The notes beneath the pieces are model-generated. The model had not been told where the DNA came from. It ran no database searches and was given only the letters and a program-made list of their open reading frames with translations. A stretch of 64,000 nt of DNA from an uncultured Bacilli bacterium (GTDB lineage Bacteria > Bacillota_I > Bacilli_A > RF39 > UBA660), in NCBI GenBank assembly GCA_947632495.1, contig CANRPL010000001.1, forward strand, positions 1 to 64,000. The letters are read 5' to 3'. The translations under genes were made by a program, and so were the position numbers. Positions 34,715-43,970 of the stretch are shown piece by piece; positions within the stretch are counted from its first letter, which is position 1, and each line of letters begins with the position of its first letter.

Positions 34715-35307
34715 CCCTTTTCACAGTAAGCAATTATATAGCCATTTATCTCTTTTATTAATCCAGCTTTAACATTTTTATCATTACAATATACTTTATC
34801 ATTTTGAATTTTAAATTCGACATTTAAAATATCTTTAAGATCTTTTCCTTCCATTTTAAAATAAGCTTCTTTTAACGTGTATATAGTAAATATTCTTTCA
34901 ATAATTTTTCTTTTATCCATTAATATATATTCTTTTTCCTTTTCAGTTGCGATTTTGTTTATGACATTTAAAGAGGTATTTCTTATCCTTTCAATATCAA
35001 CTCCAATTTCTTTTTTTGAAATAGCGGTTACAATATAGTCATATGAATGACTGATACTAAAATAAATATTATTATTTCCTATATAGGGTTTTCCGTAATA
35101 ATTGGTGTAGAATTTTAGATCATGATACGAAATATTATGCCTCAAAAGTAAATCTTCAAGACCAATTTCCCCAATGATAGAATTAATTTTAGCTTTATAA
35201 CTTTTGTATTTTTTAATTTTATCTTTTTTATAAGTTGGTAGTTTTTCATAAAAATAAGTCAGTTGCTTATCATTAAATTTATTACTTTCATTAATTACAT
35301 ATTCCAT
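34708..35307 (-). CDS. 4'-phosphopantetheinyl transferase (Sfp type)
   Basis: 199 residues. KPYI...IYFSISHSYDYIVTAIS, then the Mg-binding IGVDIERIR (about 107) and the catalytic TLKEAYFKMEGK (about 150) identify an Sfp-type enzyme that moves phosphopantetheine from CoA to the serine of a carrier protein. The carrier at 37681 (Ser36) is the obvious partner. It is transcribed away from the VanW-DltA-DltC genes. RBS AGAGGTCAG. Confidence 0.9.
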   Translation of the reverse strand: MEYVINESNKFNDKQLTYFYEKLPTYKKDKIKKYKSYKAKINSIIGEIGLEDLLLRHNISYHDLKFYTNYYGKPYIGNNNIYFSISHSYDYIVTAISKKEIGVDIERIRNTSLNVINKIATEKEKEYILMDKRKIIERIFTIYTLKEAYFKMEGKDLKDILNVEFKIQNDKVYCNDKNVKAGLIKEINGYIIAYCEKGK

Positions 35308-35448
35308 TTTCTGACCTCTATTCTAATTATAAAGGACAACTTTTAATTTTGCAATTATCAATGGATGCCATTTAGGCAGTATATTATTTTGACGTTATTT
35401 ATGATATAATTTTAGAGAGTGTTTATATTATAGAGATGAAGCGATAGT

Positions 35449-36276
35449 ATGAGAAGAAAATTATTTTGTGAGATAAGTCCAACGACTTATAAAATTTCGT
35501 TGGAAAAAGAAATTTTATTAAGACATATTAAAAATTTTTTTAGTAGTGATAAAATAGCTAAAACGCATTCTAAAGAAGAATTACCTAATATTGTTAAGAG
35601 TCATAGCTCAATCTTGATAAGAAAATTATTGGGCGTTGATATCAAGTTACAAGAAAATAAAGTAACTAATATTATGCTTGCTTGTAATAAAATTAATGGT
35701 ATTGTTATTCATCCGGGTGAAACTTTTTCTTACTGGAGTACATTAGGCAAAGCCGGTAAGAAACAAGGATATAAAGAAGGACTAGTAATAGGGATGAAAG
35801 GTATGACATCAGGTTATGGTGGTGGACTTTGTCAGATGGCCAATATGATTCACTATCTTGTTTTAAATAGCCCACTAAAAGTAACTGAATTACATCATCA
35901 TTCCGATGCTTTATTTCCTGATGAAAGAAGAAGGGTTCCTTTTGGAACAGGAACTTCTGTATGTTATAACAATGCTGATTATCGTTTTAAGAACACTTCT
36001 GATCAAGATGTTCAAATTCTTGTATGGTGTGAAAATGGTGAATTATGTGGTGAATTAAGAAGTGAGAGACCATTTCCATACCGCTATAAATTGATTGAAG
36101 AAAATCATCATTTTAGAAAAGAAGGCGATAGGTATTATCGTATTTCACAAGTGTATAGAGTAGTAATAGATAGACTCACGAATGAAGAATTATATAAGGA
36201 ACTAATATTGGATAATCATTCACAAGTATTATATGATTATTCACAAATACCTAAAGATCAAATAAGGAATGATTAG
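35449..36276 (+). CDS. VanW-like protein
   Basis: 275 residues with no signal peptide. Core HPGETFSYWSTLGKAGKKQG near 88 and GYGGGLCQMANMIHYLVL near 124, the signature of the VanW family, then HHHSDALFPDERRRVPFGTG. VanW proteins occur in some glycopeptide-resistance clusters and in many Gram-positive genomes; their biochemical role is unknown. It lies 1 bp before the adenylation enzyme gene, indicating joint expression with dltA-dltC-like genes. Confidence 0.88.
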   Translation: MRRKLFCEISPTTYKISLEKEILLRHIKNFFSSDKIAKTHSKEELPNIVKSHSSILIRKLLGVDIKLQENKVTNIMLACNKINGIVIHPGETFSYWSTLGKAGKKQGYKEGLVIGMKGMTSGYGGGLCQMANMIHYLVLNSPLKVTELHHHSDALFPDERRRVPFGTGTSVCYNNADYRFKNTSDQDVQILVWCENGELCGELRSERPFPYRYKLIEENHHFRKEGDRYYRISQVYRVVIDRLTNEELYKELILDNHSQVLYDYSQIPKDQIRND

Positions 36277-36277
36277 G

Positions 36278-37684
36278 ATGCTAAATAAGATAAAAAACAT
36301 AGTAGATAGATATCCAACGCGTATTGCTTACCAAGTTAATGATGAGTCCATAACATATGAAGAACTATGGAATCGTGCTTCATTTTATGCCCATCTTTTA
36401 AAAAGACAAGGAGTATCTCCAGTAATAATATATGGTGATAAAGATATTAATGTTGTCATTTCCATACTAGCTTGTATAATAGCTAATAGGGTATACGTAC
36501 CTATAGGTTCTTGTTCACCTATTAATAGAGTTAAAAAAATAGCCGAGCTTACCGGTTCTTTATTGGTTTTATCTGATAATATTAATCAGCTAGAAAATAT
36601 CGATTGGTGCAGTTTAGAAGAATTAAAAAAATATGAAGATGCGGAACCAAAAGAAAACGATAATGATATTGTTTATATAATATTTACATCAGGAAGTACA
36701 GGAGTTCCTAAAGGTGTACCTATATCAAAAACTAATTTAAATAATTTCATTTTTTGGATTAGTAACTTAAAGCCACTATGTGGCTATAAGCATGTCAATG
36801 TTTTAAATCAAGCTAGTTTTAGCTTTGATTTGAGTGTTGCTGATTTATATTATTCTTTGTGCAACGGGCATAAATTAATTGCTTATGATAATGATATTCA
36901 AGAAAATTATGATAAAATTTTTGATTTAATGACAGAAATTGATGTTGCGGTGATGACACCGACATTTATGAAATTGTGTTTGCTTAATCCGAACTTTGAT
37001 TGCCAAAAATATCCTAGATTTAAATGTGTTTATTTTTGTGGGGAATTGTTAGAAGTAAAGACAGTTCAAAAAATTTACTCTCGATTTCCTAATTTGAAAA
37101 TAATTAATGCTTATGGACCAACAGAGGCTACATCGGCTGTATCAGCCATATTGATTACTAAAGATATGGCTAATAATTTTAAATTGCTTCCTGTTGGTGA
37201 AGTTGATACTTTTGCTACAGATATTGAAATAGTTAACGGTGAAATAGTCTTAAAAGGCGATAGCGTTTTTGGAGGATACATATCTAATTATATAGGAGGA
37301 TATTATCAAGAAAAGGGTATCAATTGTTATAAAACTGGTGATATAGGATATATTGAAGAAGGAAAATTATATTGTAAAGGTCGAATAGATAACCAAATAA
37401 AATATAATGGTTATCGCATTGAATTAAATGATATAGAGCATAATATTAATCTAATAGATGGTGTTAAAGATTGTGCTGTAGTTGCCAAATATAATGAAAA
37501 TTTAGTGGTTAAAACAATTAAAGCTTATGTTGTAGCGGATAGTGATATAACAAGTGATTATATTAAAGAACAATTGGCTGAAATTTTACCAAAATATATG
37601 ATTCCTAAAACAATTAAATTTGTGGATAGGTTACCTATAAATCAAAATGGCAAAGTTGATAGAAAGGCATTAAGTGAATTATGA
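36278..37684 (+). CDS. dltA: D-alanine-activating enzyme (DltA-like adenylation domain)
   Basis: 468 residues, ANL superfamily. A3 motif IIFTSGSTGVPKGV (about 130), A4-type FSFDLSVADLYYSL (about 182), YFCGELL (about 253), NAYGPTEAT (about 280), A7 KTGDIG and A10 PINQNGKVDRKAL. FSFDLS and the FCGE cysteine are the positions that shape the D-alanine pocket in known DltA proteins, so D-alanine is the likely substrate. It loads the carrier protein encoded next (4 bp overlap). Start at ATG 36278, 9 nt after AAGGA. No DltB or DltD neighbour. Confidence 0.87.
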   Translation: MLNKIKNIVDRYPTRIAYQVNDESITYEELWNRASFYAHLLKRQGVSPVIIYGDKDINVVISILACIIANRVYVPIGSCSPINRVKKIAELTGSLLVLSDNINQLENIDWCSLEELKKYEDAEPKENDNDIVYIIFTSGSTGVPKGVPISKTNLNNFIFWISNLKPLCGYKHVNVLNQASFSFDLSVADLYYSLCNGHKLIAYDNDIQENYDKIFDLMTEIDVAVMTPTFMKLCLLNPNFDCQKYPRFKCVYFCGELLEVKTVQKIYSRFPNLKIINAYGPTEATSAVSAILITKDMANNFKLLPVGEVDTFATDIEIVNGEIVLKGDSVFGGYISNYIGGYYQEKGINCYKTGDIGYIEEGKLYCKGRIDNQIKYNGYRIELNDIEHNINLIDGVKDCAVVAKYNENLVVKTIKAYVVADSDITSDYIKEQLAEILPKYMIPKTIKFVDRLPINQNGKVDRKALSEL

Positions 37685-37926
37685 TGAATAAAGAAATTGA
37701 TATACCTAAAATATTGTATGAAATTTGTGAAGATGATGGTGTATACGAAGATGGTATAGATTTAATTGATAGTGGATTACTAGACTCTTATGCTTTTATT
37801 GAACTTTTTTCAATATTAGAAGACTATGGTATAGATATTCAGCCAACGAGGATTGATAGAACACAATTGAGAACTATAAAGGGGATTGAAAACTTGGTTG
37901 ATGAATATTTAAGGAATCATGAATAG
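37681..37926 (+). CDS. dltC: D-alanyl carrier protein (DltC-like)
   Basis: 81 residues, a four-helix carrier. The phosphopantetheine site is Ser36 in IDSGLLDSYAFIEL, in the DS(Y) context typical of DltC. ATGA overlap with the adenylation gene couples translation. Partner of the adjacent DltA-like enzyme and, probably, of the Sfp-type transferase 2.4 kb upstream. Confidence 0.87.
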   Translation: MMNKEIDIPKILYEICEDDGVYEDGIDLIDSGLLDSYAFIELFSILEDYGIDIQPTRIDRTQLRTIKGIENLVDEYLRNHE

Positions 37927-38017
37927 AGTTTTATAGTAACTTTTGGACAAAAAATGTACTTGCTAAAAGTATGTCTTTTATGTTATATTGAACTCGTCAA
38001 TTAAACTAAAATAAAAT

Positions 38018-38047
38018 ACATTTGATTGTTGAAATCAGATGTTTTTA
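38018..38047 (+). terminator. Terminator or attenuator before the GDPD-like gene
   Basis: ACATTTGATT (38018-38027), loop GTTGA, AATCAGATGT (38033-38042), then T run. It is 92 nt after dltC and only 20 nt before the next start codon. A -10-like TGTTATATT (37981-37989) lies before it, so a transcript starting there would meet the hairpin within about 45 nt. Confidence 0.6.
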
Positions 38048-38066
38048 TTATAAAGGTGTGATAGTG

Positions 38067-39008
38067 ATGAAAAAGGAAATATTAGTTAAAGAATTAAAAG
38101 ATGTAAAATTAGTCGCACATCGTTTAGGCTATCAAATGACACCATATCCGGAAAATTCATTAGAAGCCATCGAATATATTTTTAAACATCAAGAGCTTTT
38201 AGATTCCTGTTATGGCTTTGAATTTGATATTTGTTTTACAAAAGATCATATTCCTGTTGTTATTCATGATAAATATCTTGATGATGTATCTAACCACAAT
38301 GGTTTAGTTAGAAATTATTCATTAGATGTCTTGCGACAATTTACCTTTAGTTTCCGTAAGAGTGTGAATGCCTCATCGACACTTTCATATAAGATTATAA
38401 CTCTAGAAGAACTGTTAGATTTTTTTAATACACATAAAGATAAACTAAAAGATAAGATTATTAAAATTGAAACAAAAGATTATTTTTTGTATAACCGAAA
38501 TAATTTTAATATGAAAAATATTAGTCAATTTGTAGAGATAGTTAATAGATTTCCTAATTTGTCGCGTAATATAATTCATCTATCTTTTTGGCCTTTAAAC
38601 TTATGGTTAAGTAAAAAAATACAAAAAAGAAAGAAGTATTTTGTTGTACCAACAGATTTACTGTGTGACTATTCGGTAGCGTTTTTTATAACACATTTTA
38701 TGTCTTCAATTGATAATGTGTCGTTAAGGATTAAGGTGACTGATACTGAAACTTTAAAAGGCACTTCTAAATGTGTTAGACGTAAAATAAAGCGTGATTT
38801 ATGGTTAATGAAACACGCTAACGTCTTAAGTAATAAGCGAATAAAATATGTTTTAAAGAAATATTCAACAGTTGGTCTTTATACTTTGCGGACGGAAAAA
38901 GAATTAGATACTTTATGTCAAGTTTTAGATGAACCTTTTTTTAAATATTATAAAGATAAAATTATCATTACGACCGACAATCCATCTATCTTAAAAAAGA
39001 TTAAATGA
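38067..39008 (+). CDS. Glycerophosphodiester phosphodiesterase-like protein
   Basis: 313 residues. GDPD motifs in the N-terminal half: LVAHRLGYQ, PYPENSLEAI, FEFDICFTKDHIPVVIHD (His-Glu-Asp catalytic set at about residues 18, 55, 57, 70). A longer loop and KIETKD follow (about 145). The C-terminal half is divergent, with TTDNPS at the end. No signal peptide, so cytosolic. It may recycle glycerophosphodiesters from lipid or teichoic-acid turnover; fits the surface block. Start at the ATG after AAAGGTGTGAT. Confidence 0.85.
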   Translation: MKKEILVKELKDVKLVAHRLGYQMTPYPENSLEAIEYIFKHQELLDSCYGFEFDICFTKDHIPVVIHDKYLDDVSNHNGLVRNYSLDVLRQFTFSFRKSVNASSTLSYKIITLEELLDFFNTHKDKLKDKIIKIETKDYFLYNRNNFNMKNISQFVEIVNRFPNLSRNIIHLSFWPLNLWLSKKIQKRKKYFVVPTDLLCDYSVAFFITHFMSSIDNVSLRIKVTDTETLKGTSKCVRRKIKRDLWLMKHANVLSNKRIKYVLKKYSTVGLYTLRTEKELDTLCQVLDEPFFKYYKDKIIITTDNPSILKKIK

Positions 39009-39067
39009 TTTATTAATATATCTTTTATTTATATGTTATCCTTCTTCCTTTAACATCATTTGATACT

Positions 39068-39097
39068 AAACTCAAACTTTGATGGTTTGAGTTTTAA
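39068..39097 (+). terminator. Terminator of the GDPD-like gene
   Basis: AAACTCAAAC (39068-39077), loop TTTGATG, GTTTGAGTTT (39085-39094), T-rich tail. Confidence 0.8.
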
Positions 39098-39172
39098 TTT
39101 GTCTAAATTTATGTTAAAATAATTACCAATTTGTATTGATGTCTTGTCAAATAAAAAATGTGGGGAGTTAAT

Positions 39173-40297
39173 ATGTTAGTAGAGCAATATAACCAAATGA
39201 CTAAAGAAAATGCTGATCCAAGATTAGAACGATATTTAAATACAGCAACTATGAGGCGACTTCAAGGTAAAGGTACTTTTTGTGGTATGGATTATGTTAA
39301 TATTCCCACATTAAGACCTATCGAGTATTATTCAAGACTGGAACATTCCAAAAATGTAGCTTATACGACATCATCAATGTATCGTGATGAACGTGATGAA
39401 TATTTTAAAGTTGCTTTGGCCGGTTTATTTCATGATGTTGGTACTAAATGTTTTGCACACGCTAATTCTTATCGAACTGGTGATATCTTAAAACAAGAAA
39501 ATGATGAATTAGATGTAAAAAGTATTTTAATGCGTGATGAAGAATTATTAACATATCTTAAAGAGGATGGTATTGCTTTAGATGATGTAGTAGATTATGC
39601 TAATTATCCTATCTTGGATAAACCGATTCCAGCTCTTTGTATGGACCGTTTGGATGGTGGCATATTAGGTACATGCCTTTTTTGGGCGCATACTCACTCT
39701 TTTGAAGAAATAAAAGAGTTGTGGTTAATGGTGGGATATTTAGAAAATACTAATGGTATGTGTATTGACCAAACGAGTGAGAGATGCCGCAATTTTACGG
39801 GTGAAATGGTTATATCAGAAGGTCAGGAGACAGCTTCTTTTGAGGACTTCTTTAGAGCCATTCACGTCTATAGCAGTTTATTACTTTCTAAAGAAAGTAG
39901 ATATATGATGGAAGTTCTAGGACTTACTTTAAACTACTATGAAGATGTTGGTGTCATCGATGAAGATATAATGTTTCACTTGAGTGAACAAGAGGTAATT
40001 AATAGAATTTTAGATAGTCCTTTTAAAGATGTATGGCGCGATGTCACATCATTTGACTGCGTTAGATACGCTCGTGGAATAAATGATGGATTAACTTTTA
40101 TTTCTAAACCTAAAATAAGGCAATGTAATCCTTTAGTCCTTTCGGCGCATTTAAATTTGTGTGAAATAGATGGCATATCAGGCGATTTTTATAGGCAATT
40201 AAATCCTTTAGATGATGCTATTAGATTAACGGATAGACCAATCACGGGTAATTTAAGTAATCATACCGTAAAGGTATTGTCAAAATATAAAAAATAA
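39173..40297 (+). CDS. HD-domain phosphohydrolase, SAMHD1/dGTPase-like
   Basis: 374 residues. RLEHSKNVAY with the first His (about residue 58), HD pair in AGLFHDVGTKCFAHA (about 86), and CMDRLDGG (Asp, about 152) are the HD metal ligands in the spacing of the SAMHD1/dNTP triphosphohydrolase group. The sequence YSRLEHS is especially like that group. Whether it hydrolyses dNTPs is inference. Start at the ATG after GGGGAG. It opens a run of unassigned cytosolic genes and is 42 nt upstream of the next one. Confidence 0.78.
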   Translation: MLVEQYNQMTKENADPRLERYLNTATMRRLQGKGTFCGMDYVNIPTLRPIEYYSRLEHSKNVAYTTSSMYRDERDEYFKVALAGLFHDVGTKCFAHANSYRTGDILKQENDELDVKSILMRDEELLTYLKEDGIALDDVVDYANYPILDKPIPALCMDRLDGGILGTCLFWAHTHSFEEIKELWLMVGYLENTNGMCIDQTSERCRNFTGEMVISEGQETASFEDFFRAIHVYSSLLLSKESRYMMEVLGLTLNYYEDVGVIDEDIMFHLSEQEVINRILDSPFKDVWRDVTSFDCVRYARGINDGLTFISKPKIRQCNPLVLSAHLNLCEIDGISGDFYRQLNPLDDAIRLTDRPITGNLSNHTVKVLSKYKK

Positions 40298-40338
40298 ATA
40301 TTTATTTACATCTAACAAATTAATGAAAGGAAGATAAT

Positions 40339-41304
40339 ATGAGTCTTACTGAAAAATTTTTAAAATCCATAACTTATTCGGCTGGATATACTTATGAAAA
40401 AAGTGGCTATGGGCTTATCCTAATTCCTAGTATTGAACAACAATATTATATGCCTTTAATTATCATCAAGGATTGTTTAGCGTTTGAACAAGCCTTAATG
40501 GAATATGCCAAAGTTATTGACAGTTTATCTTTAACCTTTTATCAAACAACAAAAGAACATCCCATTGAAGATTATTTGTTTTATTTGATTAAGAGTTTGA
40601 CAAATGAAGATTGCTCCGATTTAACCAGTTATGTTATCCGTTTTACTAAATATTTAAATGATACTTTTTTTTCAGAGTTAATATTTAAAAAGACAATTGG
40701 TGAGCTTGGTGAATATAAAATTATGGCTCGTAAATGTGAAGAATACTATGGCGCTGAAACACCTTTTACTATGCATTATTATTTAGATAAACCTGGTCTT
40801 AGATTTGAGATGCCACTGATTAGATATGGCTTAACTCCTGATAAGAAAGCTTATATATATTCCGTTCAAAGAAAAAGACTTTACAATAATCGAAATAGGC
40901 GGATTAAATCTATAAATACTTTATTAAACAAAGTTAATAGTGGTGTTAAAGAAGATCGCAACATTACGCCAGCTATGTTATGTTCAATTACTTTATTTAT
41001 GGGTATGCTAGAAAGTGAAGGCATCAGCGATATTATGGTAGATGGCTTTTTAACACGCCGATATGGATATTTAGATGGGCTTACAACTGATGATGAAAGA
41101 GATACTGTTTTAAGTAATTCGGTTGATAAGTTTTTTCGATTATTTATACGACTACAAGCCCAATTTGAAGATGTCAACATTTCAGCTTATCCTTTTGAAG
41201 TTGATAGCTATATGCATATAAAATTAGGATCAAATATTTATTCTAATAATGAATTGTTAAATGCATTATATGATGTTGGTAAAACATATAAGTTAAAAAA
41301 ATAA
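40339..41304 (+). CDS. Paralogous family B, copy 1 (unknown function)
   Basis: 321 residues, cytosolic. Related to 46503-47765: both carry a MPLIRYGL or LPRIHYDV strand, a long middle helix, then ITLFMGMLESEGIS or LTIFFDLLSSQGIT, and a terminal FRLFIRLQAQFEDV or IRLFRRMQFHFPDI helix ending in a Y(M)xxxL strand. No motif of a known enzyme. RBS AAAGGAAG. Followed 20 nt later by a gene for a 140-residue protein. Confidence 0.82.
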   Translation: MSLTEKFLKSITYSAGYTYEKSGYGLILIPSIEQQYYMPLIIIKDCLAFEQALMEYAKVIDSLSLTFYQTTKEHPIEDYLFYLIKSLTNEDCSDLTSYVIRFTKYLNDTFFSELIFKKTIGELGEYKIMARKCEEYYGAETPFTMHYYLDKPGLRFEMPLIRYGLTPDKKAYIYSVQRKRLYNNRNRRIKSINTLLNKVNSGVKEDRNITPAMLCSITLFMGMLESEGISDIMVDGFLTRRYGYLDGLTTDDERDTVLSNSVDKFFRLFIRLQAQFEDVNISAYPFEVDSYMHIKLGSNIYSNNELLNALYDVGKTYKLKK

Positions 41305-41323
41305 GATTAAAGGAGTGGTTCAA

Positions 41324-41746
41324 GTGGCTCTGCCTTTTAAAAGCGAAGTTGTTAACGAACAAGAATACACTAGTTATAATTTTATTCATCCACATTTTAT
41401 TGGTTATTTAGATCCATATGGTGAACCTTTAGATTATAGTCGACCACTTGGATATGGTGGCCATGATGATAATGTATTAACGACTTATTTCGAGTATTAT
41501 TTCCGTATGCCATCTAATTCTTTATATCTTAAACAATTTGAAAATATTGACGCTATTGATATGGAAGATGAACAAGATGATGCAAAAGATCGAAGAGAAT
41601 ATTTTAAGGAACGAATTATAAAGAGTCAAGAACGAGCTTCCTTAAGACGCAAATATGGTATAACGGCTTCTGTCTTTAATCTTTTTGAAACTAATCTCGA
41701 TATTTTTTTCTATAATTGTTATCAAGCACCAACTTTTATGGAATGA
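41324..41746 (+). CDS. Unknown 140-residue protein
   Basis: Starts at GTG 41324, 8 nt after AAAGGAG; an earlier in-frame GTG lies inside that RBS. The first 60 residues are rich in aromatic residues and Gly (HPHFIGYLDPYGEP, YGGHDD); residues about 75-115 are a charged helix (EDEQDDAKDRREYFKERI). No known family. Sits in an apparent operon with its neighbours (16-20 nt gaps). Confidence 0.7.
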   Translation: MALPFKSEVVNEQEYTSYNFIHPHFIGYLDPYGEPLDYSRPLGYGGHDDNVLTTYFEYYFRMPSNSLYLKQFENIDAIDMEDEQDDAKDRREYFKERIIKSQERASLRRKYGITASVFNLFETNLDIFFYNCYQAPTFME

Positions 41747-41761
41747 TTTGGACAAAATTGT

Positions 41762-42211
41762 ATGATTTTAAATGAATCAGAGTTTTATAAAAAATATTGT
41801 GAAGGAAATAAAAGGTATCAGCAATTACCTGACGAAAGTTTAGAAAAGTATCAAGAACGATATAGCCGTTTATTTAACCATGATTATTATTGGTATAAGA
41901 AAAGAACTATGCTTGATTGGTATAAAACAGTAATAGTTCAGTATATGCATTATCATTTAGTCGAAAGATGTTCTAGGGGAATAACAACTAGTGATGTTCA
42001 TCCTAATGAAACATTTTATAATTATCTATTGAATGATTATGAAGTCCATCAAATACCAAGAATGATATACGATAGTTCAAAAAAAATGTATGTTCCATAT
42101 ATCCAAAGCCCTTTCTTAATTCCAGATAGTGAGAAAAGATTGGCCGAAGAAATAAAAGCAATCAAAAAAAGGACTTTAAGAGCGGAACGTGAGAGATATT
42201 ATCGAAGTTAG
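41762..42211 (+). CDS. Unknown 149-residue protein
   Basis: Helical, very rich in Tyr and charged residues (KYQERYSRLFNHDYYWYKKR). The C-terminus is a basic helix (KAIKKRTLRAERERYYR). Start ATG 16 nt after the previous stop; the ribosome-binding site is weak. No known family. Confidence 0.7.
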   Translation: MILNESEFYKKYCEGNKRYQQLPDESLEKYQERYSRLFNHDYYWYKKRTMLDWYKTVIVQYMHYHLVERCSRGITTSDVHPNETFYNYLLNDYEVHQIPRMIYDSSKKMYVPYIQSPFLIPDSEKRLAEEIKAIKKRTLRAERERYYRS

Positions 42212-42306
42212 TTTTAATGAATACTAAATTGCTATTTTTTATAATATAACATGATAGGTAAGTATTTAAATATTTAAAATTATAATTGATATTTAAATTG
42301 TCAATA

Positions 42307-42315
42307 TGTTATAAT
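42307..42315 (+). promoter_or_regulatory. Extended -10 promoter
   Basis: TGTTATAAT ends 27 nt before the ATG of the HExxH gene; GGAGAGTGAT follows. The 130 bp between the preceding stop and this start otherwise hold only AT-rich sequence. Confidence 0.55.
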
Positions 42316-42342
42316 AAGAAACAATTTATGGAGAGTGATATA

Positions 42343-43188
42343 ATGTCCGTTTTAATGGTTAATGAACGTCTTAAATCGATAGAGTATTTAACGAGTCAAT
42401 ATACCTTGAATATGCCAACTACGTATGATTTAGAGGTTGCCGATTTTACGATTGGCCGTTTAGAACAATTGAAAGGCCTTAAAGAGCCAGCTTTAAATCG
42501 CGCTGATTTTAATATTGTTATGGATAAAGTTGGTGAAAATATGAAATTCTTCTTTGGACCTGATATTTATGAAGCTTATCTTCAAAAGATAAAGAATAGG
42601 AATGCTTTTATAGATCGTCATAATCGTAGTGGCGCTTATAATACCAGTTTTTCATATAGTCTAAATCCATGCACTATGTCTATTCCATCGTGGCCTGATG
42701 AGACATCACATATTTTTATTGGTCATGAATGTATTCATGTTTTAAAGGATGGAAATAATCCTGATGAATGGAGTGATCTACTTACTTATTCGGAAGTTTT
42801 ACCATTTCTTTATGAGTTAATGCAAAATCAAAAAGAATCTAAAAATGTTGCTTACCAAAGTATTAGATTAACACTATATGGACTATTAGAACGTTATCAC
42901 AAAACAGTGACACCTAAAATCCTTGCTAATCTAAGTGATAAGGATAATTATATGGCTTATCGCTCTTATGATTTGTACTATTATTTATCTTATTATTATG
43001 CTGCAATTTTATATTCTCTTTATGAGAAATATCCTAAAGATGTATTAGAACTTTTTAATAGCGTTTTGCGTCACGAAATGACAACTCGAGATATGCTTAC
43101 TTATTTTGACTTATTAGATAAAAGACATGATGATGAATTTGCCGAAGGCTTTAGTTATGCCTTAAAGAAGGGAAACATATCTTTATGA
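42343..43188 (+). CDS. HExxH protein, putative zinc metallopeptidase
   Basis: 281 residues, no signal peptide. HIFIGHECIHVLKDG (about residue 124) holds an HExxH motif, and LLTYSEVLPF places a Glu 22 residues after the catalytic Glu, as in gluzincins of the M3 type. The rest is helical. Known M3 enzymes are about 560-600 residues, so this would be a reduced relative or an independent family. Start at the ATG after GGAGAGTGAT. It overlaps the next gene by 4 bp, so the two proteins are coexpressed. Confidence 0.62.
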   Translation: MSVLMVNERLKSIEYLTSQYTLNMPTTYDLEVADFTIGRLEQLKGLKEPALNRADFNIVMDKVGENMKFFFGPDIYEAYLQKIKNRNAFIDRHNRSGAYNTSFSYSLNPCTMSIPSWPDETSHIFIGHECIHVLKDGNNPDEWSDLLTYSEVLPFLYELMQNQKESKNVAYQSIRLTLYGLLERYHKTVTPKILANLSDKDNYMAYRSYDLYYYLSYYYAAILYSLYEKYPKDVLELFNSVLRHEMTTRDMLTYFDLLDKRHDDEFAEGFSYALKKGNISL

Positions 43189-43970
43189 ACGATGATATAA
43201 AACCTAATTACGAAACTAAAGTAAATAAATTGTTAGAACCGATGCTAAAAATATTGAATACGAAAAATATTTATCGTGGTATTCATACTATGTTGGTAGG
43301 AGATGAACTTTACTGTATTTTTGAGCAAACTTATTTGAGTGAATCTAATCGTGTTATTTTAAGAAAAATAAGTTATGTATATAGTAATGTCTTTTTCTTT
43401 AGCGATGATATAGATGCACCTTCTCGTGATTGTCTAGTTTATTGGGCTCCGGTTGGATATTGTGATGAATCATCTTTAATTGAGGAAATTAAAAAGAAAA
43501 AAGCTGTTGTTCTAAAACTAAATATAAGTGATCATGTCGCTGTCATGGGAACGACGATAATGCTTGCTAAAGCTTTACAGGAGCAAGATCCTTTAGCGCT
43601 TCCAAGGGAAAATAATGTCTATTCAGCTGATGAGCTTAAAAGACATGATCATTATGAAGAACAACGTCCTGATACTAAATGGATGACCATTGCCATCTTT
43701 TTAGATAAAGAAAATCCTTTAAGAGATAATCCATATGCTCCTTTTGCTTCTATATGTGATCTAAATTCTACCATCGCTTGTGATAATGTTGTCGGTACTA
43801 TTTTTGCTGGTTATAAAGAAAAAACAATGATTATATTTGATTGTAATCGAAGTGAATTAGAAGAGGCTATTATTGAATATTATATGCCATATGATAGCGC
43901 TTCAAACATACCAGAGGATAGTAAAAAATTATTGCTTGAGAGAATAATGAAAAGTCAAGATAGTAATTAA
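43185..43970 (+). CDS. Unknown protein coupled to the HExxH protein
   Basis: 261 residues, cytosolic. Alternating helices and strands: KAVVLKLNISDHVAVMGTTI, MTIAIFLDKENPL, GTIFAGYKEKTMIIFDCN. No known motif. Its ATG overlaps the stop of the HExxH gene (ATGA), suggesting a partner or regulator of that protein. Ends in a terminator. Confidence 0.75.
   Translation: MNDDIKPNYETKVNKLLEPMLKILNTKNIYRGIHTMLVGDELYCIFEQTYLSESNRVILRKISYVYSNVFFFSDDIDAPSRDCLVYWAPVGYCDESSLIEEIKKKKAVVLKLNISDHVAVMGTTIMLAKALQEQDPLALPRENNVYSADELKRHDHYEEQRPDTKWMTIAIFLDKENPLRDNPYAPFASICDLNSTIACDNVVGTIFAGYKEKTMIIFDCNRSELEEAIIEYYMPYDSASNIPEDSKKLLLERIMKSQDSN

Noticed and set aside
35449..36276. Part of a glycopeptide-resistance (van) cluster
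   Set aside because: No vanH, vanA-type ligase, vanX or sensor genes are adjacent; the ddl in the window lies 7 kb away next to murF.
42212..42342. Possible riboswitch or leader RNA before the HExxH gene
   Set aside because: No stable pairing or conserved motif visible, only AT-rich sequence; the promoter lies 27 nt from the start, leaving no room for a leader.
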